From Macrostomum hystrix (Eukaryota; Platyhelminthes; Macrostomidae), in assembly GCA_950097015.1 (NCBI GenBank), contig CATNEN010000039.1, forward strand, positions 10,944,001 through 11,008,000: a DNA stretch of 64,000 nucleotides. The letters are read 5' to 3'. A program made the position numbers and the translations under genes. Shown here one piece after another: positions 33,696 through 47,400 of the stretch (position 1 is the stretch's first letter; each line of letters opens with the position of its first letter). The notes below the pieces were generated by a model. It was not told where the DNA came from. It saw only the letters and a program-made list of their open reading frames with translations, and searched no databases.

Positions 33696-36600
33696 ATGTC
33701 AACCAATCGGCTTATTCGTGACGAGGACTCAGTTTTTCTTCAGTTTTTCGCCAATGACAGCATACTTCATTACTGGAATGAACGGTACAAGAATGTGGAC
33801 AGGACTGATGATGCTGAGTTTTTAGATAGATCTCTTTGTATTGTTATGCTAAGTAATGAGCACCAGATTCGACAGAATCTAAAAGAAACTAAGCGATTTG
33901 TGAGCAAGTTCGAGAGACTGGTTGATGAGCCGATAAAGCTACTGAAATCGGCTATTAAACTAAGCTCACACAAGCCGCAGTCGAGTTCTATGTCGAGGAT
34001 AGCAGAAAAAAAGGAAAAGAGCCCGAGAGAGCGCAAATTTATTATGGCAAAAAAGTACCAAGAGTTCGAAGATATGCTAGTTTCTAGATATTTAACAAAT
34101 CAGCAACGCGGGTCTGACGCTAATGCTGATGACAGACTGGATTTCGCCAGCAGTATAAAGTTTGTCACAACACTGCATGTTGCAGGCTGCGGCCAAATCG
34201 CTTTAATGCAAGAGGATGCTAATAAACAGCGTAACTGGATGTCGTTTTGCAAGTTTGCTCATTGGATCGCCACTCGGTATTTGAGAAGTGACAAGAAAAC
34301 TTTAGATCCACGTTTAGATAATTCGATGCGACTAAGCATGGCTAGACTTATGTTTAACTGCGCATTAAGAAGGAATATTTACGAGCACAAATACCTTCTA
34401 AAGGCTTTTCAATACTTCGAAGGCGCAATCGAGCGTCGAGTCCAGAACGGAAGACTAATTCGCCGTATCGACTCGAATATTATTCCGAGTGGATGGTCAT
34501 TAACTGCTATTCTTAACATGGCAGCATGTTTGTTAGAGCTGCGTTTGCCAAGCAAGTGCCGCGATTTGGTTAAACTGGCGAGAAAGTTAATGCCAAGTAG
34601 TTCGCCTGACACTGACAACTATCCTGGTGCAGAAGACAGCCAATACTTAGAAGCATATGCCGACTATGTTGAAGGAGTGAGTCACTTTGAGGACACAAGT
34701 CCACTCAGAAGCGGACTAAATTGCAGCAGCATCGTCCGTAGCCCATCTGACTTAAGTAAAAGCTACGAATCTGCTAAGCTTTTTCTTAAAGCAAGCGTCG
34801 ATTTACTGACTCAAAATTTTGAACGTGATCCACTTACTGCGTCTGCTGTCACGATGTTGGCTGTTGTTTTGGCTAATAGTAATGCCGCGTTCTCTACTGA
34901 AGCTCTGCAACGCTTTGATCAGGCGGTCAATTTAGAAATTCAACTGACAACTCGAACGACCACAGCAAATTTTTTGCTGCGGATTCTTTACTACGGTGCT
35001 AATCTACGATCCGACCCAAAAACGTCGCCAAACTGTCAAGAACTTTACAAAAAACTTGTAAGTATTTTTCTACCATCTATTTATAGTACATGTCTGAGTT
35101 TAATTAGTTTACAATGGATGGTATGTGTCTACATGCACTTTTGCACGTCAACTTTGTGATCAGTCAACCCCGCTCTCTTCTGTGAACATCGGTATGGGAT
35201 AGGGGTCATTTTTCACCCCAACTCTGCACTTTATGGGTCTCAAAAGGCGTGCCGTATATATTTTAATGATTTTAATGAGTTTTGTCATTTTAAATAAAAT
35301 CCTTACCATTTTTTCACTATTTTAGAGCTCGTTTTTTAACCAGACGCCAGTAAAAAGCAGCGGATTAAAAAATAACCCGGCCTCTACAACTTTTGGTGAA
35401 CGCCTCACAGAAACAGATTTTGATTCTGATGAGAAGCGCGGCATGCTTGCAGTCTTTCGGGTACTCGCTGAATCTAAACAATTTTTAGATGGCTACAAAC
35501 AGGAATCACTTACTTACTTCAAGACTCAAATGCACAATTACTGTGAAATTAAGGACATTCCGGTTAGAGCTTTATGCTTACTGTGTCAGTCTCGACATTA
35601 CATAAACGCTCAAGACCTAACGACGGCCAATTATCATCAAAAGAAGGCCGCTAAATTGCTGTCCGTCGGCTTCAACGTCAAGCTAGATATCAACCATTTG
35701 AGCTTATTTACCTTCAATGATTTCCAGTCTATGTTTCCTGAAGATCACAGGACTCTAATTTTCTTGTCCACATTCTGGTTAATTAATGAAGGACTGCTAC
35801 TTATCGAACAAGCCAATGAGCAACTTCAAAAAGCGCATGCCACATCTTTAGTACCCAGGGACAATGATGGTCATTGGTCGCAGCGAGTTGGGACGATTCT
35901 TTCCTCCGCCCTACTAAAGGCAAGACAGAGCGTTGATGTTATCCGCTTCTCCCAAAGTGACGAGAGTGTGGCTCTTGATTGCTTAAATCAGGCTAAAGAT
36001 CTGATTCAGGAATTGAATTCGAACGCGTCAGATTACGAAATTTTCGCTTTTGTCTTCCTAGAAGATTGTCTCGCTATCGCATTTTATAAGCTTGACAGAA
36101 TCATTTCCGTTGATGACCGGTACAAAACGGATGCTGAACTGATGTTTTCTGTCACTGAACTCTTGAAAGAGGCGGACAATTCTGTTCCAGGCCCTGACAT
36201 GAGTAGTCAATCTGCTGTGTTAGATTACACGGCTTTTAACTTAACTTTTTGCTTGCACAAAGCTCAAGTTAACTTTCCAGAATTATTAGCGCTTATGCAG
36301 AAGTTTCCTGACCAGTTCCAATCGGAGAAATTTAATCGCGATATAAATTATAATTTGGACGTCATATTCGCCGTTAGCCATCCTGGTTCAAAACTTGAGC
36401 TTCTCCAAATAGCCTACGATTTGTGTGAAAAAGCACAGTTGGCAGATTCTGAATTGCATGCGCTCATACATATGCACGCTGGCATGGAACTGCTTCAACA
36501 GGCGTACAGGGACCCGACTAGACCACCATACTGCAGCCTAAACGCATCCATATTGAAGTTTCGTAAGGCTGCAAGAATTCTTGAGCTGCTGCATTCGGAT

Positions 36601-38162
36601 GATGTGAAAACTGCTTACTGCTACATAATGCTCGGCCTTCTCTACATGCACAATGCCCAGCTAGAGGACCAGCATTCTCGGTGTATTAGTTGTCTTAAAA
36701 AGTGCTTAAGTATCGAGAAGCGTTTGATCGTTAAAGATACTTCTCCCACGCCCTGGCTTTGGAAGGGCTTAGAAATCGTTCAGTTCTTTCAGAGGTACTT
36801 TTCTCAAATTTCGAAAGACTACGCTGACGACACTTCCTTCTCTCGTGACTTGGATGTTTGGAATGAGCTGAGTCGAAAGTTTCTGGTGAGAATCTTATTA
36901 GTGTTTAAATTTGTGCAAGTTAATTTTTTATGGCATGTAGTTTTTTTATTAAATTGATTGTCGATTTTTAGACTGCTATAGGTAGAAAAAAGCCTCTGTA
37001 CTACTTGCAAGACTTTGGTATAGACCCTTTAAACGCGCCAATGCTGCTCACCGAGTTACTTACTGGTAAGTACAAGTTGTTCATGCTTGCTAGCGAATGC
37101 AGATTCACTTTTCGCTTAATGCGTCATCGCGTCAATTGATCATTGTTATGATAATGGGCTTCTCTATGTGAGCATAATCACGTATCGAACCACGTCGAAC
37201 GCATTATTACGCGCGCATGGCATAATAGCGCGCATTTTTTAACTGCTTTCAGTGGCACTAGCGCGCATATGCCAGTACGCGGTTCTGTACATACAAACTA
37301 GCAAAAGGTGCACAGCACACTAATGTAATTCACCCTTTTTCAGTCCTCCAAAATAGGCCACAGCCCATCTTGGACCTTGAATCCGCTAATGTGTTTGCAT
37401 ATGTCTAAATAATAATAATAATAATAATGCTAGCGAGGAGGGAGGGATTTCAGGAGGGCTGTGGGCAATGTCACAACATTTGGTGACAGTAGACCTGCAG
37501 CCAGCAAGGAGCTATTCTGCCCATTTTGCTGACTCCTGAGCACACATGCACAGACATACCGTATGCAGGCATACGCTCACACAGGTGTCTACATCTGCCC
37601 TGACTTTCTCGATCATCGCCAGGCAGTGTACACTGCCACTGTGCCTTGGAAGTTAGCCCTCCAAATTTCACCAAAAGCCCCCAGGACTGCTCTGCTCTTC
37701 GAACCTTTCGTTTGATGAACCCTAAAAAATATTACATACAAAAGAATACTATGTTTTCGATTGATTTTAGATCCACTTACCGAGTGGGAAGAAAAGCGAA
37801 ACCGCAGTCTGAAGGCGATCGCTGGGATGATGCGAGACCGAGAATTTCCCAGTGACAGCCCGCCATCTGACACTGAAATTCGCTGCTACTCTCACTATCT
37901 CACCAAGCTATTCAACCGTCATCTTGTTATATGTCCTGTACCGCACGCGGTTACTTGGGACAGAAGATGCAAGCTGGACCAGCTGAAGGGTGACGATCGA
38001 GTCGAGCGAAACCACTTTCTCCGTGGGTTAAACACCTATCCACAATGTAGTGCTCAAGAAAAAATGAGCATCCTCAAACGGCTGCAGAGAAACCAAAATT
38101 TGCTGTTGAAGTTCTGCAGGGAAGCTGAAAAATTTCATGACGGCTATGAAGTGTCTTATTAG
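33696..38162 (+). CDS. Array gene 4: two-module TPR-like protein, unknown family
   Basis: Exons 33696-35057, 35326-36885, 36972-37065 and 37771-38162 give 1135 residues. It is closest to gene 3 overall. Module 1 (1-454) carries a serine/lysine-rich insert around residues 90-125 that gene 3 lacks, then FVTTLHVAGCGQIAL, LNMAACLLELR, AYADYVEGVSHFEDTSPLR and PLTASAVTMLAVVLAN. Module 2 (455-974) has SKQFLDGYKQESLTYFK, FWLINEGLLL, VDDRYKTDAELMFSV and FRKAARILELLHSDDV. The C-terminal domain begins DPLTEWEEKRNRSLK and ends VSY like gene 3. The linker exon is 94 nt, phase 0 to 1. A 3' splice site ends at 33587. A SINE A fragment sits in the last intron. All motifs are intact, so it looks functional. 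Confidence 0.85.
37408..37690 (-). repeat. SINE family A, head-truncated, in the last intron of array gene 4
   Basis: (AAT)n tail at 37408-37428, then the family body including GGAGTCAGCAAAATGGGCAG on the minus strand. The tRNA head is missing beyond about 37690, so this copy is 5'-truncated. Confidence 0.75.
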
Positions 38163-39580
38163 AACTTATGCATCATTTTGTCTTTTTTATTTTTGCAGGC
38201 CACATTTGCTCAATTTTCGTGCCGTGTGACACTCTGTTTACTCACATGTTAAGCATTCGTTTATCAACACATTTTATGATATTATTTCGAGTATTTGTTC
38301 TACGCCCGTAACTTTTTCCACTATTCTGGTAAGTCCAGCGTTGCCTTGTCTTCCTCTCTGTTGATTAGATTGGATTTCATTTATAACAAAGTGTAATTTT
38401 ATTCCTGGGCAAATCATAAAGGTATTTGTTCTAAATAGTGCTGCTTCCTTGGACATTCCTTGGATCCTTCCTTTCTTTAACCATAGGATTTCGTATTCAT
38501 CAAATCTTGCTTAAAGACAGCAAATTAACAGTTGCAATAACAAGCTACGAATGTATTTTCTGCCCACTTTAGTGCAAGGGAGCCTCTCTTGAGAAATTCA
38601 AATCCCAGTGCGTATCGTCTGCTGATGCCACTAGTTGACGGCCATTAAGGCACAAAAGGATAGTCTAGAAAAATAGGCTAGACAAGCTGATAGTTTTTGG
38701 ACGTTTGGCAAAGCAGCTTTGAGGTGCAGTACTGATCTACCTACGTGGGTGTACTGTACGCAATGAAAGATCTGTGAATAACTTAGTGTTCTGGACAGAT
38801 TGCGACTTAGCTATTGTTTCCAACTATGCGAAAAAAATGCGTATTTTTTGTATCCTTTGTATCCTTTTTGTATTTTTCATTCATAAAACGTGTTTTCATG
38901 ATAGCAGCGAGTGAATAAAAAGTTTCTCAATTATTTTAAAGTCTTTTTTACGCGGCTGATAAAGAGTATTTTATTTTTTACGGTAAAATGTTACTTATTC
39001 CTGGATACAAAAACATTTTTATACAATATTTTTGCTCCATTTTCCATCTGATAATCATTTCACTCTGTCGCCTATTCAATACTTTTTGCCTTGCCTACTT
39101 TGCAGCAGCTTTCAGCACATTTTATGGCTTTTTGCTAATACAAATTCCATTAATAAATCGTGCCTTAATCATAGGAATAATCATAGTTGTTAGACAACTT
39201 ATTTTACTGTTATTTCATTGTCGCGTTAGCTTTATTGTTCAACATTAAGCACAGTTTGTGTTAAGTTTAGGGCATCGTTAAGTTCACTGAAGCGTCGAGT
39301 GTGAGTAGTTGTTTCTAAATGGCTTAATTGCACAATTTTTACTTAGCTGGTGGAGTCATTTTTCAAAGAATAGAGTCTGAATTTCTTTAATATCGGATCG
39401 TACTAAGCTGTTCTCAAGCTTTCGTAAGTAAAGTTTCATCTTGGCTCCTATCTGGACAGTGTAAATATTCACTCTTAAGGTTGGACTTAAGGATACGAAA
39501 ACTGTATTTGATAAGCCTGTAAAATAATTTGTAAGATATTTAACTACTTTTTTAATTTTTCCATTATATTCCACAAATAT
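38163..39580. other. Spacer between array genes 4 and 5
   Basis: AT-rich, 1.4 kb. The frame at 38988-39248 (86 codons, hydrophobic) is not supported as a gene. Confidence 0.35.
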
Positions 39581-39667
39581 TTTACCTTTCAGCAACACAA
39601 GATTCGTTCAACTGACTGAACGGAGCATGTGGGATGCCTAAATAAGCAAAATAGTTATTTCCTCATC

Positions 39668-42600
39668 ATGGACCCCAGTTTTCTTAATATCCTTCCACCT
39701 CCACATCTGCTTAACTTCTTTCCAAATGAGGAATGTTTTAACTACTGGAAGGCTCGTCACAGCGAACTAAAGAGCTCAGATGCGAATCAACCGCCTCTAG
39801 AAGTTAAGGAGGAACAGCAAGGCACAGACACTTCAGACAAAAAATTTGGCTTCTTTGCTAAAGCGTTGATTTACGTTTTCCTTGGCAACGAGCACATAAT
39901 TAGAAATCAAGTAGAGAAAGCACATGAGTTTCAAGATATGTTTAAAGCATTAATTGGCTTGCCTTCCATTAACAAGCTCCAGCACGCTGCTTCACCTCAA
40001 TCAGATCCTGAGATTCAAAAATCCGACGCGAGGCAAAGTGGAAAGGCCAGCGCGAAAGTTCTAATGGCAAAGAGGTATAGGGAGTACGAAGATTATGTAA
40101 TTAAAACATATTTTGCGTCGACACCAGTGAGTGCATCAAATCAAGATTCAAAACATTCTGATCTTTCGACAAGTGACATGGAAATTACGCTTCAGTTCAT
40201 GACAATTCATTTCCTCGCAAACGAATGCAGTTTGATTCTATTAAGAACAAACGCGCCTCGTGCCCGCAAGTTGCGAGAGAAAGTGAAGTTTATTCTCTGG
40301 TTGTGCAACGACTATATTCCGAAGGCACCAAATAAATTATTTGCTAATTTGGTGAGCCATACTACGGGAGCTGTTCTTCTTAGCTGTGGAATGCAAAGAG
40401 GCACTTTTGAACACTGGTACCTCTTAAAGGCTTTCAAATGCTATGAAACCCTGATTGCGTACAAGAGAAGTCTTGCGGATAAACAGAAAAAATTCAAACT
40501 TGTAAGGCGGCCAGACTTTGAAATAGAAGTTTGTGATTTTTCTATTGAAGGAATCCTTAGGTTAGCTGCCATTTTTATCGAGCTTCGACAGACAAAGAAG
40601 TCTAGAAAGCTGATCATTCAAGCTCTGAATCTCATCGACCGGCTTGCAGCAACCGATGAAACCTATCAGGTGTATTTTTCTGCCTACGCAAGTTATCTCA
40701 AAGGAATGAGCCATTTTGAAGACACTTGTCCTATAATCAGCAAGATTAATGCTGGCGCTCTCGTCATGGATACCAATAAACTAAGAAATAATTACGAGAA
40801 GGCGAAAGCTTGTTTGACCGACTCTATAAGGAGACTGACAGAAGTAGAAAACTATGGAAGTATTCCACTAACTGCTTCAGCGCATGCTTTGATGGGTATC
40901 GTATGCGTTAATGAAGCTGCTGACTTTACGCTGGGCGAAAATGGTGGATTATACTACCTGGAGCAAGCTGTTAATCTAGAGGCTTCACTCAAAACCAATA
41001 CGCTAATGGCAGTCAGCTTAAGACAAATTCTTCAATCTGGTACCACAGCGGCAAGCACACGCTCGGCTCGAGAAAAGTGCGTTGAGCTTCATCGAGCATT
41101 AGTAAGTTTGGGCTGCTTTGTGTTTTCCAGCTGCATCTTTTATATTCTATTATCATTGTTTTAGTTTAAATATCTTAATTTCAGTTTTTAGATCAATCTG
41201 TTGCCTTTAGCCTGTAGCTCTATAGCCTTTTTTGTTTTAGATCACCTCAGCTGGTACGAGCACGGTGTCAGAAATGACGGCAAAACCATCTGAGACTACT
41301 GCAGGCTCTGCATGTGAAGGCTTTTTCGAATCAATTTCTAAAGCCAAGCAATTTACTGACGGCTATGAACGTAGAAGCTTAGACTACTGGAAGAATCGTT
41401 TAAAAGACTGCCCAGATGATGAGATATTGAACAAAGGGGTGTGTCTCCTGTTTATTGCAAGGCACTGCCTCCTTTCTCACTATCTGAAAAAAGCAAAATG
41501 CCGACAACTGAAGGTTGCGCATCTTTGCTTTGCAGTATTTGGACTCAAATTGGAGAAGCATGAGACCGAGAAAATTGATTTTGAAGCTCTGTGTCTAGAT
41601 TTTCCGAGTAATTACAGAGATTTGACATTCATTGCAACTTTTTGGCTTGTCAATGAAGGCATGCTGGCCCTTGGAAATGCCTTGGAATATTACCAGCAGA
41701 AATCTGCTTCCGAAGTCGTGCAGCGCTTGAATCACAGAGAATCTCTCATTTCAAAGCTTACTTCTTGGGCGCTATACGTTTCACGAACAAGTGACAAGAA
41801 GAGCGAAGATTGGTACAAAGCCCGGCAAATACTGTGCGACGCCCGGGTGCTGTTCAGCTTTTTAAGAAAGACAGTAGTGAAAAATGAAGTTTCGGCACTT
41901 ACTTTCCTGGAAAACTATTTGGCCAAAGCTTTCTACATGCTAAATGATGTAGTGTCCTTCGACGATCGCTACAAGACTGACCTTGATTTAGTTCGGATCA
42001 TTGTCGACTTGGTTGATGACGTCAGACGCTTAAAGCACTTAGATGCAAGCCTGTCTGACTCAGGAATGGAAGTATTATTTCAACTTTTGAATGGAATTTC
42101 AGTGAACTTTCCAGTTCTGTTTAATAGGTTTTTAAATATGCCTCCTGGTCGAAGTTCGAGGGATAAGAGTTTAATATTCCGAATTTTGGAACTGACTCCT
42201 TTGTTAAAAACTTTTGATTTAATTTGGGACACTTCGCGAGCCTCAGACAAACTCATTCAATTGGATGAAGCATACTCATTGTGTCAGAAGCATGGTCTCC
42301 TAGACACCGAAGCCCATGCTTTAGTACACATGCAAGCTGGCATCCAGCTTTTGCGATACGGGGAGACAAACCCCTTTAAGCCTCACTACGGTAGCTTCAA
42401 TGCCGCCATTTTGAAGTTCAGAAAAGCAGCTAGAATTTTCGAACTTCTTGACGGCGACGATGTTAAACTGGCGCATTGCTACACCATTTTAAGCGTACTC
42501 TATTTGAGCCAGATGCAAGTGGACGAACAGCAGTCGAGATGCCTGCAATGCTTAGAAAAGTGCGTGAGCATAGAGCGAAGACTCATTCTTAAGGATTCTA

Positions 42601-43409
42601 CGCCCAGTCCTTGGTTTTGGAAGTGTCTGGATGTGGCGCACGCTTGTAGAGAGCAATTTTGCAAATCCGAGCACTACAGCTGGCTGTCGGACGAAAATGT
42701 TTCTAACCCTATCGAGGCTGAGTGGACTCGTATTTTTAAGAAGCTTTATGTAAGTTTAACTCTTGGCTTATTTTTTACTGACAATAAGTTTGTGAATTCC
42801 TTTATTTTCATATGAACCTGGTAATAAATGAAAAAACATCTTTATGTACCATTGAATTTTTTTTGTAGGCACTCGTTAGTCGAGAAACTCCGCTCTACAG
42901 AATACCAGATGATTCCGCTGGTTCTTCGCATACATTGGCATTGCTCGCTGAAAAGCTCATTGGTAAATAAAAGTAAATTAATATTTTTAGAATGCATTTC
43001 CTGTACTGTTTTATCCGTATAGCTACAAAGACGAATTGCAGATCCCCTTGTCGACTGGGAGGAGAAGCGCAATCTCAGCCTGAAAGGTGTCGCAAATATG
43101 CTTAGAGATCTCGAATTTCCCGAGGACAGCCTTCCGAGCGACGCCGAAATTCGGGTGTACGCCACCTATCTTAACAAGCTGTTTAGCCAGCACTGGGACC
43201 TGTGCCACAATGGCCGAAACCAGCAATGTCCTCTGGAAAGCCTTAAAGTCGTTCGAAATGATTTCTTATTGGGAATATCGGAATACTCAGCACAGAGTGT
43301 CAAAGAAAAAACTAAAATATTCGCTCTTCTACAGCAGAACCACAACCTGCTGCTAACGCACTGTGAGCCCGCTCAACGTTTTCACGACAGCTACGGGAGA
43401 CCACACTAG
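39668..43409 (+). CDS. Array gene 5: two-module TPR-like protein, unknown family
   Basis: Exons 39668-41101, 41241-42749, 42869-42962 and 43042-43409 give 1134 residues. The start is the ATG of MDPSFLNILPPPHLL, aligned with the starts of genes 3 and 4; the frame also stays open to a GTG upstream. A 3' splice site ends at 39592. Module 1 (1-478) is longest, with a charged insert (about 35-60) and LAAIFIELRQTKKSRKLI, GMSHFEDTCPI and PLTASAHALMGIV. Module 2 (479-981) has AKQFTDGYERRSLDYWKNRL, whose DYWKNRL recurs from module 1 of gene 3. It continues with FWLVNEGMLALG, FNAAILKFRKAARIFELLD and MQVDEQQSRCLQCLEKC. The C-terminal domain starts DPLVDWEEKRNLSLK and ends differently from genes 3 and 4 (DSYGRPH). 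Confidence 0.85.
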
Positions 43410-44415
43410 GAGTTCTACCTTCAGAAATTACTGTTTTTTTATTCTAAAGTTGTCTCCTATATGTGATTGTGCTCACATGTTTTTTCGGACACTTTAATAT
43501 GTACGACTGCTGTATAACAGTATTTATGCAGTATTTACATTACAGAATCTCGGTATTGCTCTCATTTATTTCTATTTTTACAGCTTTTTCTGTAAATCAA
43601 TAATCGTCTAAATTATTGAATCCATTATTTTGTCTGACATGTTATTTTGTATTTGCAGTAATGAAACTAAAATAAGCTTTAAAATTGCATTCTTACAACT
43701 TGTTTAATCAACATCTACAGCTCTCAATTAAACATAATTTTTTGCTCATCACGAAAGTCAAAATTTTTTACGGCTTGTTAAATTTTAAGTTTTCCCTGAG
43801 TTACTGTGAACTTTTACATTATTTTAAACTATTTCTCTTTTTCGAACTTAAAATGCCAAAAAATCGGTATTACAATTTTCGACTCATTATTGATTACAAT
43901 AACGTGTTTATATTATTTTGTCTTTATTTCATTATCTACAACCGTACCGCTCATTATCTACAGTTTTTCCGCTTTTATTAACTATACTAAAGACAAAATT
44001 AACAACTAAATTATGCACAACTGAATTCAAGGTATCTGATTGAGCTGCAGCGTAGTTTGTCATAGTTTATACTAGAAAATTATAAACTATTGTGTCCCTG
44101 CTATGCGTCGCAATTTCCTGCTGTTTTCGTTTGCCATCAAGAAACAAATATAAAAATAAGGTGCTGTTTTTTATAATAAATGTATATAACATTTACATTA
44201 TATTAGATTATAACAAATGTAATTTTACTGTGCTTTTTATTTACTTTGTTTTTTTATAAATACCTGTTAGGACATTAATTTGAGCTGCAGCCGCGGAGAG
44301 AAGTCTTGGGGATTTTGCAAATTGGGATTGTTCTAAAAGCTTTAAGCTGAAATGAACATTTGTTTCGTGTGCTTTGTTAGTTAACATTCGCATCGTCTCA
44401 TTACTCAAACCCATC
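43410..44415. other. Spacer between array genes 5 and 6
   Basis: AT-rich, 1 kb. A 40-bp SINE A scrap (GCCGCGGAGAGAAGTCTTGG, about 44285-44325) is the only recognisable piece. Confidence 0.4.
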
Positions 44416-44493
44416 ACTTCAGTTCCACTGGCCAACTGTCGGAATTGACCAAGTGAGGATTACGAAGAATATTTGACAATCGGCAAGTGAAAA

Positions 44494-47400
44494 ATGACGT
44501 CTCCGCAAGTTCAGGCCGAAGATGCGAAAAGCCTGTGGCTTCAAATGGTGCCGCGTGAGGACGTGCAAAACTATTGGCTGAGTCGCCTTCAGCGTGTTGA
44601 ACCGACTGATTATCTTCCGAAGGCCCTCTGCTACGTAATGTTAGCGCGTGGATATATTTTCCTTCAGAGTGTAGAAAAAGCGAGAGAAATGCAACAGAAA
44701 CTGATGAACCTCTTGGGACAAAAAGCAATTCAAAGCCTATGGCGTTATGTCTTGTGCAGGAACAAGCAAGAATCTTTGGACATACTTAAGGAATATGGTA
44801 CATGCACAAACATAGACAGTGAGAATTCGCTATTGTTTGTTACCGTTCTATTCATCACAAATGAAGGTCAGATGGCATTGCGTGACTCTAATCGTTGTGG
44901 ACCTTGGGCTTGGTATTGGTTTGTGGAGAGTGCGCATCGACTCGGCAAATTGTTCGCCAAGAAAGCGGAACCCGCACCAGAGCTGTTCGCCTGCGTCAAA
45001 TTCTGCGTCGGCAACTTGCTTTTGAACTGCGCCACCGCTAAGGACATCTATGCGCACCAGTATTTGGTTAAGGCTTTCGCGCACTTTCAGGCTGTAATTG
45101 AGCGTAAGAAACGGCAAAGATTAACCCGCAGAATTGATAGTGAGATTATTTCGAGCGAGCAATCGCTTGTCGCACTAATAAACATGGCACTTTGTTTCCT
45201 TGAATTCCGCCAGACCGATAAATGCTGCGACATGATTAAGCAAGTCAAATCGCTTCTAGAGAAGTCTAGCGTGTTGGATATTTTATCAAAACATTATTTC
45301 AGTGCTTTCACAAACTATGTTGCTGGCGTTAACTATTTCGAATGCACAAGTCCGCTGCACAGCAAGTTAAATGCTGGAGCCGCTCTACTAAGCGCTGAAA
45401 AGCTGAATGAGTTTTACAGCAATGCACTGGCTGACCTCACGCGCTGTGCGGACACTCTCAGACAGCACTTCTCCAAGTCTGCACTTTTGGCTTCGACGCT
45501 TACAATGCTCGGTGTAGTGACTGCAAATAAGGCGGGGGAGTTTAACGAAACTTCTATGGAGTATCTCAAGCAGGCCATTGACCTTGAAGCGGGCCTACCG
45601 CACAGAAGCAACACGGTGCGCTATTTGATGCATGCCTTAAGAATTGCCGCGCGACTTGATAAAGAAAGCGGCAGATTACAACAGTGGAAGGCCCTCTACG
45701 AATCTACAGTAAGTTGACATTTTATTATTGCAATATTATTTGAATGGCGCTGATTTTTTGTATATTTCTTCGAAGTTAATCACTGCACTATGAATCGAAA
45801 ATGAGGCAAAAACACAAGCAAAAACAGAGAATAGAAACAATTAAAAATCAAAAGAAAAAATACTTTTTCCTTGAAATATAACAGTTGGTGGTTGTCATTA
45901 AAATATTTCCGTGTTATAACTTTTTGTTAGTTTATTATCGCATATATCGTTCAGATTAATTTTTTATCGCGTTTTTATGCCTAAGTGAGACGACCTCAGT
46001 CTGAATCAACGCAGGGCTGTTGTGCGCTTTCTCTACTTTCAAATATTTGTTTTATGAAGAAAGTTTTTTGGTAGTCCTTTACTTTCTTGAACCATTAGAT
46101 ATAAGCATTTGTCATCTTCAGTAAGAATTCCAATGTTTTGCCAGAAGCCGATATTTCTTGTAAAAATTTCTCTGTATGGACTCCAGCGACACTCTAAGAC
46201 ACCTTCGTTTTCTACTTCTGAGCGACATTTTGTGCAGATCCCATCATCAAAGGGAATTCTAGGTCTTGCATTTTCGTGCCGTTTCACTCAATAAATTGCG
46301 ATTTCCCAGACGCAATATGATTCAGAATGCTCCTACTTTCAGGGCGAAAAATATGATATTTCTCCGTAGTAAAAAGGCAGAGTGTGAAGCACTCGACTGG
46401 GGCTGGCGCCGACGAAGAATCACATTTTTTGAATAATTTCTACAGGCTAGATTTTATCCAGGGCTTACAGCATCGGACTCAAGAAGGTCGGGGTTCGATT
46501 CCTGACTCAATTTGAATCCTGTATCCTTTAACAATACACTTAACTCTGCATACGTCCTACAATTTACCCAGCTGATTCATGGGTACAAGCATTTGCTGAG
46601 GTTATTAAGGGTGGCTGTTGATTCCCCCGGCCCCCTGTCCATGGACTGAACCGCCGCACGCAGCCTTCAGATGTGTGTACAATAGCTGGAGCTGTACTGT
46701 CGGCTGTATATTTGTGTAATTAGCTATACTATTACCATTGCAATGTAGGAAACAAAGAAACAAACAAACACGTATTTTGGTTTGGGCCCACGAAGGTGAT
46801 TTTTTGTCTTTCCGTGCTGATATTAATGATCCTCAAGTCGTAGATCAGGATAGTAAAAAAAGCTAAAATACAATCCCTGACAATATGTTAATGCATTATT
46901 AAAATAATTCGTACGTTTTTTTACTTTTCTCAGAAAAGTCTTCTGCATGCGAGCGCTGGATCTGATACTAACGAAAGTCCTCCGCCTCTCGTCGCCTCCG
47001 TGACCGAAGCAAGTCTCGAAACTGCCTCGCTAAGAACTTCATCGATGGCGTTGCTGTTGCCTCAGTCAGACGCAACCACGCACTCACATGCAAACCCGCC
47101 GTCGCCGCCAATCGATTTGCAGTTCACGGACTGCTATCGCCAGGAATGCCTGGATTATTTTTGTCAGCGGTTGATTTTTTGCAATGACAGTCGCTCACCG
47201 TTGGCTGCGACTTTATGTCACTTGTTTATCGCCAGGTTTCACCTGCTCAGATGCGCCGCTGATTTTGCTAGCCAAGCCCAGAATTCGGTCCGGGTTCTGT
47301 TTCGGGACGCATTCAACTTGCACATATCCAGGCAAAACACCTTTAAGCTTAGTCAGTTGCGCAAGGAGAAGCACCTAAATGAGGAGGGCATGTCCGAAAC

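Noticed and set aside
38988-39248. 86-codon frame with possible membrane segments
   Set aside because: T-rich spacer, no leader splice site pattern, no homology.
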